Origin: Mesorhizobium sp. J18 | GTDB taxonomy: Bacteria; Pseudomonadota; Alphaproteobacteria; Rhizobiales; Rhizobiaceae | NCBI RefSeq assembly: GCF_007829525.1 | Contig: NZ_VLJP01000027.1 | Span: 1-39,052 of the forward strand | Length of the DNA: 39,052 nt | Reading direction: 5' to 3' | In this document: one piece after another, positions 33,163 to 39,052 of the stretch | Layout: the number at the start of each line of letters is the position of its first letter | How positions within the stretch are numbered: the stretch's first letter is position 1 | Program-made: the position numbers and the translations under genes | The notes under the pieces: model-generated | What the model was told of the DNA's origin: nothing | Database searches by the model: none | What the model saw: the letters and a program-made list of their open reading frames with translations, nothing else

Positions 33163-33183
33163 GGCGCTCCTCCCTGCGCCCTT
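33163..33183 (-). terminator. Weak hairpin between the MDR gene and livH
   Basis: GGCGC-N8-GCGCC (33163-33180) lies immediately after the stop codon of the minus-strand oxidoreductase gene. The tail on the minus strand is only TTGTCC, so termination would be partial at best. If it functions, livHMGF and the downstream genes would be expressed at a reduced level from the TetR-side promoter. Confidence 0.3.
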
Positions 33184-34203
33184 TTAAGGGCGTATAAACA
33201 CCTTTCCGTTCGGCTTTGCCAATTCCTCCGGCACGCGCGCCATCGCCTCCTCAAGCGATACCATGGCCGTTACATCCGTTTTCCAGCGCCCGTCCGAAAA
33301 ACGCTTCTGCGCCTCGGTGAAGGCCTGCACCTTCCTTTCGGTTGGCACCTGGCGGATCCATTCCACCAGCCAGAAGCCTTCGATCCGCTTGCGCATGAAG
33401 ATCATCTGGCCGGGCTCGCGGATGACCGTCCCGGCCGGATCGAGCCGGCCATAGATGATCCAGCGCGCGCCATGGCGCATGGAATGGAATATCTCCGAGG
33501 CGACCGGGCCGGTGGTCGCGTCGAGCAGGATGCGCGGCTCCTCCTCCTTGCAGAGCGCGGCCATGCGCTGGGAAAAGTCCGGCGCCTCGCTGTTGAGCAC
33601 ATGCGCGGCGCCGAGCCTTTCGAGAAGCGGTATCTGCTCGTCACGGCGCACCACAGCTATGGGCCGGAAGCCTTCGTCCTTTGCCACGCCGATCATCAGC
33701 TTGCAGAGCTGGCTTGCACCGGCCGTCAGGATGAAGGACTTCTGACCCTCCTCGCGCACGATGTCGAACATGGCGAGAGCGGTGATCGGGTTGACGATCA
33801 GTGCCGCCCCGTCCTCGTCGCGCACGCCTTCGACAAGCGGAATGCAGGCTGCCGCCTCGGCCACGGCATATTCCGCCCACGAGCCCCAGCCGGTCAGCCC
33901 GACGGTGAATGCGACGCGCTTGCCGACCAGGGCCTGTCCGGCCTCGCTGCCCGCCGAGACCACGTCCCCCACACCTTCGAAGCCGGCAGGCTGGCCCTTG
34001 CGGCGCGGCTGGCCATAAAGGCCTTTGACGAACATGACATCGGATGGATTGACGGCGGCGATCCTGATCTTGATCAGCACCTGGCTCGGGCCGGGCTCCG
34101 GCATCGGGACCTGCGCCTCTTCCACATAGGGTTCCATGGCTTCCAGCACGGTGCCCGAATGCCGTGTGGCATAGCCGTCATGTTTCTGGATCAGGGCGCG
34201 CAT
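33184..34203 (-). CDS. Medium-chain dehydrogenase/reductase (zinc-independent quinone-oxidoreductase-like)
   Basis: A 339-residue MDR protein. The N-terminal GroES-like part ends in 'VNPSDVMFVKGLYGQPRRKGQPAGFEGVGDVVSAGSEAG'. The nucleotide-binding part has 'FILTAGASQLCKLMIGVAKDEGFRPIAVVRRDEQ', a variant of the AxxGxxG NADPH motif. Zinc-ligand cysteines are absent. Closest in style are enoyl-thioester or quinone reductases. I start it at the ATG at 34203 (MRALIQKHDGY); in-frame ATGs at 34215 and 34218 are possible. It lies 22 bases after another MDR gene, but the two are divergent in sequence. The substrate is unknown; reduction of an enoyl-CoA or enone is plausible. Confidence 0.85.
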   Translation of the reverse strand: MRALIQKHDGYATRHSGTVLEAMEPYVEEAQVPMPEPGPSQVLIKIRIAAVNPSDVMFVKGLYGQPRRKGQPAGFEGVGDVVSAGSEAGQALVGKRVAFTVGLTGWGSWAEYAVAEAAACIPLVEGVRDEDGAALIVNPITALAMFDIVREEGQKSFILTAGASQLCKLMIGVAKDEGFRPIAVVRRDEQIPLLERLGAAHVLNSEAPDFSQRMAALCKEEEPRILLDATTGPVASEIFHSMRHGARWIIYGRLDPAGTVIREPGQMIFMRKRIEGFWLVEWIRQVPTERKVQAFTEAQKRFSDGRWKTDVTAMVSLEEAMARVPEELAKPNGKVFIRP

Positions 34204-34225
34204 GGTTCCGGTCATCATCGGCGGC

Positions 34226-35194
34226 TCACGGTTTCAGTATCAGCTTGCCGGTGGCGCCGCGCCCGAGAACGCGTTTCAGCACTTCCGGCGCCTGTGCCAG
34301 CGGATAGGTTCCTTCGATCACCGGCTTCACCTTGCCCGCAATATGCCAGCCGATCAGCTCCTTCATATTCTCGGCATAGACTTCCGGCTCCCGCTGGGTG
34401 AATGAGCCCCAGAACACGCCGACAAGGCTGAAGCCCTTGACGAGCGCCAGATTGACCGAGAATTTGGGGATCGTTCCGGAAGCGAAACCGATAATCAGCA
34501 GCCTTCCCTTCCACCCCATGGAACGCGAAAGCGCGTCGAAGGACTCGCCGCCGACCGGATCGAAGGCGACATCGACGCCCTTGCCGTCCGTCAGGCGCTT
34601 CAGCTCGTCCTTGAGGTTCTCGTAGCCGATGACTATATCCGCACCCGCTTCCCCGGCGACCCGGCGCTTCTCCTCCGTCGAGGCGACGCCGATCACCTTC
34701 GCGCCCATGGCCTTGCCGATCTGCACGGCAGCCACGCCGGTCGCGCCCGAAGCGCCCAGCACGCAGAGCGTCTCGCCGGGCTTCAGCTCGCCGCGCTGCT
34801 TCAGCGCGTGATGCGCCGTGCCGTAGCCGCATATCAGGGCGCAGGCATCCTCATTGCCTATGCCGTCGGGCAGCTTCATCACTGTCGCTTCCGGCACGGC
34901 CACCTTTTCGGCATAGGCTCCATGGGTCATCAGCGCGGCGACGCGATCGCCTGGCTTGACGCTCGCCACCTTGTCGCCGACCGCCAGCACCTTGCCAGCC
35001 ACTTCCATGCCGGGCACGAAGGGGGTTTCGGGCCGCATCTGATAGAGCCCCTGCACGAGCAGGCCGTCGGGATAGTTGACACCGATGGCCTCCGCCCCGA
35101 TCACGACCGCATCGCCCTTCGCCTCCGGCTCCGGCCAGTCGGCATATTCGAGCTTGTCGAGCGGAGCGAAATCGCGAGCGACGATTGCCTTCAT
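34226..35194 (-). CDS. NADPH:quinone oxidoreductase-like MDR protein
   Basis: A 322-residue zinc-independent MDR enzyme close to the QOR/'NADPH:quinone oxidoreductase family' type. Features: 'AIGVNYPDGLLVQGLYQMRPETPFVPGMEVAGKV', the NADPH motif 'VLGASGATGVAAVQIGKAMGAKVIGVASTEEKR' and 'DVAFDPVGGESFDALSRSMGWKGRLLIIGFASG'. The ATG overlaps the stop of the ACAD10/11-like gene by one base (TGATG). The frame remains open far upstream (to 36484), but that part only mirrors the ACAD gene in another frame. Members often accompany ACAD10/11-type genes; the in vivo substrate is unknown. Confidence 0.92.
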   Translation of the reverse strand: MKAIVARDFAPLDKLEYADWPEPEAKGDAVVIGAEAIGVNYPDGLLVQGLYQMRPETPFVPGMEVAGKVLAVGDKVASVKPGDRVAALMTHGAYAEKVAVPEATVMKLPDGIGNEDACALICGYGTAHHALKQRGELKPGETLCVLGASGATGVAAVQIGKAMGAKVIGVASTEEKRRVAGEAGADIVIGYENLKDELKRLTDGKGVDVAFDPVGGESFDALSRSMGWKGRLLIIGFASGTIPKFSVNLALVKGFSLVGVFWGSFTQREPEVYAENMKELIGWHIAGKVKPVIEGTYPLAQAPEVLKRVLGRGATGKLILKP

Positions 35195-36435
35195 CAGACC
35201 TTCTCTTGCGTATATTTCTTCAGTTCGGCGCGGGCGACCTGCCGGCGATGGACCGCATCGGGGCCGTCGGCCAGCCGCAGGGTGCGCAGATGCGTCCAGG
35301 CGCGCGCCAGCGGCGTGTCCTGGCTGATGCCCTGCCCGCCATGCATCTGGATCGCCTCGTCGGCAACCTTGAGCGCGACACGCGGCGCCACCACCTTGAT
35401 CTGGCTGATCCAGGGGGCGGCCGCCCGCGGATCGCCCTGGTCCATCATCCAGGCCGCCTTGAGGCACAGAAGCCGCGCCATCTCGATCTCCATGCGGCAT
35501 TCGGCGATGATGTCGTAATTGGCGCCGAGCTGGGCGAGCGGCTTGCCGAAGGCCTCGCGGCGCAGCGCCCGCTTGCACATCAGCTCCAGCGCCATTTCCG
35601 CCTGGCCGATGGCGCGCATGCAGTGGTGGATGCGGCCCGGCCCGAGCCGCCCCTGCGCGATCTCGAAGCCCTTCCCTTCGCCAAGGATCAGGTTTTCGGC
35701 GGGTACGCGCACATTCTCGAATTTCAGATGCAGATGCCCGTGCGGCGCGTCGTCGTCGCCATAGACTTTCATCGCCCGCAGCTTGGTGATGCCCGGCGTG
35801 TCGGCCGGCACCAGGATCATCGAGTGCCGCTGGTGCTTCGGCATGTCGTCGCCGCCGGTCTTCACCATGGTGATGTAGATGGCGCAGCGCGGGTCGCCGG
35901 CGCCCGATGACCACCATTTCTCGCCGTTCAGCACATAGCCGTCGCCGTCTCGTTCGCAGCGCATGGAGATGTTGGTGGCGTCCGACGAGGCAACGTCTGG
36001 CTCGGTCATCAGATAGGCCGAACGGATCTTCCCCTCGAGCAGCGGCTCCAGCCATTTCTTCTTGTGCTCGGGCGAGCCGAAACGCTCCAGAACCTCCATA
36101 TTGCCCGTATCGGGCGCGGAGCAGTTGAAGGTCTCGGCCCCCAGATGCGCCTTGCCCATCTCCTCGGCGAGATAGGCATATTCCACGGTCGAAAGCCCGT
36201 AGCCGCGCTCGGAGCCGGTAAGCCAGAAATTCCACAATCCGCGTTCGCGCGCCTTGGCCTTCAGCCCTTCCAGAATCTCGGTCTGGCGCGGCGTGTAGCT
36301 CCAGCGGTCGCCGCTCTTGCCGACCTCGCCCAGGAATTCCTGGTCGAGCGGCATGATCTCCTCGCGCACCATGCGCGCGACCTTTTCGTGGATCGGCTTC
36401 AGCCGCTCGGTCATGCCGAGATTCATTTCCGTCAT
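35194..36435 (-). CDS. ACAD10/11-like acyl-CoA dehydrogenase
   Basis: A 413-residue flavoprotein of the ACAD11-like branch, with 'LWNFWLTGSERGYGLSTVEYAYLAEEMG', 'FNCSAPDTGNMEVL', 'LMTEPDVASSDATNISMRCERDGDGYVLNGEKWWSSGA', 'GPGRIHHCMRAIGQAE' and 'IQMHGGQGISQDTPLA'. The position of the common catalytic Glu holds Asp390 in 'RLADGPDAVHRR', which is the pattern I recall from ACAD10/11 proteins. In animals these have a fused N-terminal kinase and process 4-hydroxyacyl-CoAs through a phosphorylated intermediate. Here the kinase-like protein is a separate gene at 38552 on the other side of the regulator. The start overlaps the tetR stop (ATGA, 36432-36435). Confidence 0.92.
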   Translation of the reverse strand: MTEMNLGMTERLKPIHEKVARMVREEIMPLDQEFLGEVGKSGDRWSYTPRQTEILEGLKAKARERGLWNFWLTGSERGYGLSTVEYAYLAEEMGKAHLGAETFNCSAPDTGNMEVLERFGSPEHKKKWLEPLLEGKIRSAYLMTEPDVASSDATNISMRCERDGDGYVLNGEKWWSSGAGDPRCAIYITMVKTGGDDMPKHQRHSMILVPADTPGITKLRAMKVYGDDDAPHGHLHLKFENVRVPAENLILGEGKGFEIAQGRLGPGRIHHCMRAIGQAEMALELMCKRALRREAFGKPLAQLGANYDIIAECRMEIEMARLLCLKAAWMMDQGDPRAAAPWISQIKVVAPRVALKVADEAIQMHGGQGISQDTPLARAWTHLRTLRLADGPDAVHRRQVARAELKKYTQEKV

Positions 36436-37076
36436 GCTGCCTGTTCCTTCCTGGTGACGAGCCCCCCCTCTGCGAAATCGACAACCTGCGTGGCCAGATG
36501 CTCTATGTCGGCCAGGGTCTCTCCCGAACGCGGGCTATACCAGAAGATGGGCGAATTCAGCGTCATGAACATGAGCTGGTTGGTGATGCTCAGGTCCTCG
36601 TAGAAAAACACGCCTTCAGCCCGGCCTTGCCTGAGGGTCTCGCGGAAGACGTCCCCATAGGCCGACCGGTAGGCGATCAGTTCGTTGAAGACGGTGCGCT
36701 GCTCCGGCGTGGTGGCACCGCGCAGATGCATTTCCACCCCGATCCATACCGCGCGCTGGAACGCTCTGGTGGTGATCATCTGCATGACATGGGCGAAGGC
36801 CATGCGCCGCCAGCGCGGCAGGGCCGGACCGGCCAGATCGCGATAAGGCGCGATCGCTTCGTAATTCATGTCCATGCCGGTGCGGAAGACATCCGCGAAC
36901 AGATCGGCCTTGGACGGATAATGATGGTAGATGCGGCCCTTGGTTGCGCCAAGGCTGCGCGCCACTTCGTCGATGGAAGCCGCCGCATAGCCGCGCTCCA
37001 TGAAGCATGTCGCCGCCGCCCGCAATATGTCCAGGCGCGAACTGTCCAGATTGTGCTCCCGGACGTCGAGCGTCAT
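36432..37076 (-). CDS. TetR-family transcriptional regulator
   Basis: A 214-residue regulator with the N-terminal TetR helix-turn-helix 'ILRAAATCFMERGYAAASIDEVARSLGATKGRIYHHYPSKADLFADVF' (about residues 19-67) and an all-helical ligand domain of the type found in fatty-acid/acyl-CoA regulators. GGAGGAGGG lies eight bases upstream of the ATG. It is the first gene of the operon that continues into the ACAD (four-base overlap) and is divergent from the SDR gene. A 20-bp inverted-repeat element in between is the likely binding site. The ligand is probably an acyl-CoA of the pathway (inference). Confidence 0.94.
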   Translation of the reverse strand: MTLDVREHNLDSSRLDILRAAATCFMERGYAAASIDEVARSLGATKGRIYHHYPSKADLFADVFRTGMDMNYEAIAPYRDLAGPALPRWRRMAFAHVMQMITTRAFQRAVWIGVEMHLRGATTPEQRTVFNELIAYRSAYGDVFRETLRQGRAEGVFFYEDLSITNQLMFMTLNSPIFWYSPRSGETLADIEHLATQVVDFAEGGLVTRKEQAA

Positions 37077-37135
37077 GCGGAAAACCCTCCTCCCGTCTTC
37101 GCCGGCTATTATTCTTGTCGATCCACCGGCGGGGC

Positions 37136-37181
37136 TTTACGGACCATGGAATGATGAACATACTACCGGGTATGTTGTCAA
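37136..37181. promoter_or_regulatory. Divergent promoters and TetR-type operator (AACATAC-N6-GTATGTT)
   Basis: A perfect seven-base inverted repeat with a six-base spacer (37157-37176) lies between tetR and the SDR gene. For the plus strand, TTTACG (37136-37141) and CATACT (37159-37164) are 17 bases apart, so the -10 lies within the repeat. For the minus strand, TTGACA (37176-37181) abuts the repeat, with a weaker -10 (TTCATC) 17 bases on. One bound TetR dimer would therefore block both directions. Confidence 0.72.
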
Positions 37182-37220
37182 TGTGCGCGCCGTGCCGATT
37201 GTCGCGGGAGGAGTGATTTC

Positions 37221-38036
37221 ATGAGCTATCTGGACGAACTGTTTTCTGTCGCCGGCAAGACGGCGCTTGTCACCGGAGCCGCCACCGGCATTGGACGTAT
37301 GGCCGCGACCGGGCTGATCCAGGCGGGCGCGAATGTCATGATCGCCTCACGCAAGGGTGCCGAATGCGAAAAGACGGCCGAGGAGCTGAACGCGCTGGGT
37401 GGTGCCGGAAAGGCGGAGGGCTTTGCCGGCGACGTGAGTTCCGAGGAAGGCGTGCTGGCGCTTGCCGGGGAGGTCAAGAAGCGCACGGACAAGCTCCATA
37501 TCCTCATCAACAATGCCGGCGTGAGCTGGGGCGAGCCCTTCGAGACCTTTCCCTATCACGCCTGGGCGCGCGTGCTGAACGTCAATGTCACCGGTCTCTT
37601 CCATTTGACGCGCGAGCTCGTTCCGCTGCTTGAAAAAGCCGCCAGCCATGAAGACCCGGCCCGCATCATCAATCTGGGCTCCGTCATGGGAACGCAGCCG
37701 ATCGCCGACGGTGCCTATTCCTATACGGCCTCGAAGGCTGCCGTTCACCATCTGACGCGCACCCTCGCCATCGAACTTGCCGAAAGGCGCATCACCGTCA
37801 ACGCTTTCGCGCCCGGCCCCTTCCAGAGCCGCATGACGGCCTTCGCCACCAAGACCGACGAACAGGCTGCCAGGATCGGCAGCCGGGTACCGATGGGGCG
37901 GATCGGCGCTCCGGATGACATCGCGGGAGCAACACTGTATCTGTGCAGCCGGGCCGGCAGCTATGTGACCGGCGCAATACTTCCGCTCGATGGGGGTCAG
38001 TCGGTGCAGCACGGGATGAAGCTGTTCAAGGACTGA
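37221..38036 (+). CDS. Short-chain dehydrogenase/reductase (classical SDR)
   Basis: A 271-residue NAD(P)-dependent oxidoreductase. Motifs are complete: 'TGAATGIG' (19-26), 'NNAG' (97-100), the catalytic Ser154, Tyr168 and Lys172 in 'NLGSVMG' and 'YSYTASKAA', and 'PGPFQSRM' after strand 6. GGGAGGAG lies seven bases upstream of the ATG. It is the first gene of a plus-strand operon with MaoC and a kinase-like gene, divergent from tetR. By context it would oxidise or reduce a hydroxyacyl- or ketoacyl-CoA (or the free acid); an analogy with the levulinyl-CoA reductase of the Lva pathway is possible but unproven. Confidence 0.94.
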   Translation: MSYLDELFSVAGKTALVTGAATGIGRMAATGLIQAGANVMIASRKGAECEKTAEELNALGGAGKAEGFAGDVSSEEGVLALAGEVKKRTDKLHILINNAGVSWGEPFETFPYHAWARVLNVNVTGLFHLTRELVPLLEKAASHEDPARIINLGSVMGTQPIADGAYSYTASKAAVHHLTRTLAIELAERRITVNAFAPGPFQSRMTAFATKTDEQAARIGSRVPMGRIGAPDDIAGATLYLCSRAGSYVTGAILPLDGGQSVQHGMKLFKD

Positions 38037-38066
38037 CCTGTCGGGCACCGGGACGGAGCAGGGTCT

Positions 38067-38555
38067 TTGAACGACAGAACCGTTACGATAGACGAGGCAA
38101 AGGCGCTGGTCGGCAAGGAGATCGGCGTGTCAGGATGGCGCGTCGTCTCGCAGCGGATGATCGACCAGTTCGCCGAGGCGACCGACGATCATCAATTCAT
38201 CCATACGGACCCTGAAAGGGCGGCGCGCGAGACGCAATTCGGCGGCACGATCGCCCATGGCTTCCTGTCGCTTTCTCTTCTGTCCGCCATGGTCTTCGAG
38301 GCAGTGCCGCGGGTCGAAGGCGCGGCAATGGGGGTCAATTTCGGCTTCGACAAGGTGCGCTTCCTGGCGCCGGTCAAGTCGGGCGCCCGCATCCGCGCCC
38401 GTTTCGTTCTGGCCAAATTCAACCTGCGCCCTTCCGGCATCGTCGAGATCGGCTATGACGTGACGGTCGAGATCGAGAATTTCCTGAAGCCGGCACTGAC
38501 CGCCCGCTGGCTGACGCTCGCCATGCCCGACCGTGCCGGGGAAGAAACCGCATGA
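38067..38555 (+). CDS. MaoC-like enoyl-CoA hydratase
   Basis: A 162-residue single hot-dog MaoC protein. The active site is in 'FAEATDDHQFIHTDPERAARETQFGGTIAHGFLSLSLL', with Asp41 and His46 as the catalytic pair. The first residues (VTIDEAKALVGKEIGVSGWRVVSQ) match the family start, so the TTG at 38067 with GGAG eight bases upstream is the start; the next Met would cut into the fold. It follows the SDR by 30 bases and overlaps the kinase-like gene by four bases (ATGA). It should hydrate a 2-enoyl-CoA made by the ACAD of the divergent operon. Confidence 0.92.
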   Translation: MNDRTVTIDEAKALVGKEIGVSGWRVVSQRMIDQFAEATDDHQFIHTDPERAARETQFGGTIAHGFLSLSLLSAMVFEAVPRVEGAAMGVNFGFDKVRFLAPVKSGARIRARFVLAKFNLRPSGIVEIGYDVTVEIENFLKPALTARWLTLAMPDRAGEETA

Positions 38556-39052
38556 AGGATCCCAACAGGCTCGACGCGGCCACACTCGGCCCCTATCTCG
38601 AAACCCATGTGGAAGGCTTCTCCGGCCTCGAGGTAATCGAGAAATTCAGTTCCGGCCAGTCGAACCCGACCTATCTCCTGAAGGCGAAAAGCGGCCGTTA
38701 CGTGCTGCGCGCCAAGCCGCCGGGCGAGCTGCTGAAATCGGCGCATCAGGTGGATCGCGAATTCCGCGTCATGCAGGCGCTTGCCGACACGCCGGTTCCC
38801 GTGCCGCCCGTCCTGCATCTGTCGCCGGAGGATTCCCCCATCGGCCGCATGTTCTATGTCATGGGCCTCGTGGAGGGCCGCATCTTCTGGGATCCGGCCC
38901 TGCCGGAGGTTGGAAGCAATGACGAGCGCACCGCCATCTACGACGCCATGAACGAAACGCTGGCCGCCCTTCACGACGTGGATATCGAAAAGGCGGGCCT
39001 TGCGGATTTCGGCAAGCCGGGCAGCTATTTCGAACGTCAGTTCTCGCGCTGG
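38552..39052 (+). CDS. Aminoglycoside-phosphotransferase-like kinase, ACAD10/11 N-terminal type (partial)
   Basis: The first 167 codons of a gene cut by the right window edge. The N-lobe is typical of the APH-family kinases fused to ACAD10/ACAD11 in animals: 'GLEVIEKFSSGQSNPTYLL' (nucleotide loop), 'YVLRAKPPGELLKSAHQVDREFRVMQAL' (ATP-site lysine and helix C) and 'FYVMGLVEGRIFWDPALPEV' (hinge). The catalytic loop (HGDxxxxN) is beyond the edge. In the Lva pathway a related kinase phosphorylates the 4-hydroxyl of a 4-hydroxyacyl-CoA. The ATG overlaps the maoC stop, so it is co-translated with MaoC and co-regulated with the ACAD10/11-like gene. Confidence 0.9.
   Translation, partial: MKDPNRLDAATLGPYLETHVEGFSGLEVIEKFSSGQSNPTYLLKAKSGRYVLRAKPPGELLKSAHQVDREFRVMQALADTPVPVPPVLHLSPEDSPIGRMFYVMGLVEGRIFWDPALPEVGSNDERTAIYDAMNETLAALHDVDIEKAGLADFGKPGSYFERQFSRW

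Noticed and set aside
31984-34401. An 805-codon open frame on the plus strand
   Set aside because: It is antisense to livM, livH and an MDR gene and has low-complexity composition.
35195-36484. Apparent fusion of an upstream domain to the MDR enzyme at 34226-35194
   Set aside because: The extra 430 codons lie in a shifted frame inside the ACAD10/11-like gene. Only the part from ATG 35194 is MDR-like, so this is not a real fusion.
1-39052. tRNA, rRNA, CRISPR arrays, insertion sequences, phage attachment sites
   Set aside because: I looked for conserved tRNA arms, regularly spaced repeats, transposase motifs and terminal inverted repeats and saw none that held up.

Overview
This looks like chromosomal or megaplasmid DNA of a high-GC alphaproteobacterium. 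The gene repertoire and layout suggest Hyphomicrobiales (a rhizobial or Phyllobacteriaceae-like genome): TRAP and Liv-type ABC transporters, many acyl-CoA dehydrogenases, a 600-residue adenine deaminase, psuK-psuG, and GGGAGG-type ribosome binding sites. The taxonomic call is an inference from gene content and protein style only. I see no rRNA, tRNA, CRISPR array, insertion sequence, integrase or attachment site. Nearly all of the window is coding.

Region 1 (1-10404) is a LacI-controlled catabolic island. A long minus-strand operon reads DHDPS/KDG-aldolase-family lyase, TRAP DctQ, DctM, DctP, acyl-CoA dehydrogenase, CaiB/BaiF CoA-transferase, MaoC hydratase and a fumarylacetoacetate-hydrolase-family protein that runs off the left edge. 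Divergent from it is a LacI-family regulator. Beyond that is a second minus-strand pair, a GH88-type unsaturated uronyl hydrolase followed by an enoyl-CoA hydratase. A 14-bp palindrome (TGAAAGCGCTTTCA) lies over the promoter of the big operon, in front of the hydrolase pair, and with one mismatch in the leader of the lacI-type gene. This makes the three units one regulon. The mix of uronate-type glycan chemistry with a complete CoA-thioester degradation set is unusual.

Region 2 (10580-15438) is a hexuronate/aldonate operon: TRAP DctP-DctQ-DctM plus mannonate dehydratase (uxuA), divergent from a GntR/FCD regulator. The shared promoter region carries a tandem octamer. Region 3 (15469-20343) holds pseudouridine salvage (psuK with a fused N-terminal helix-turn-helix, then psuG), a stand-alone DnaB-like RecA-fold ATPase, and adenine deaminase. 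Region 4 (20655-26322, plus strand) holds an isovaleryl-CoA-dehydrogenase-like ACAD, a terminator, and a two-gene RND efflux pump.

Region 5 (26398-39052) is a second acyl-CoA catabolic regulon. On the minus strand, from a TetR gene, run an ACAD10/11-like dehydrogenase, two MDR oxidoreductases, LivH-M-G-F, an acyl-CoA synthetase and a Liv-type binding protein. On the plus strand, starting 145 bp away, run an SDR, a MaoC hydratase and the start of an ACAD10/11-type aminoglycoside-phosphotransferase-like kinase. A 7-6-7 inverted repeat lies between them, inside both predicted promoters. The set resembles a split bacterial version of the animal kinase-ACAD fusion enzymes ACAD10/ACAD11 and of the Pseudomonas levulinate (Lva) pathway, with its own uptake and CoA-activation genes.
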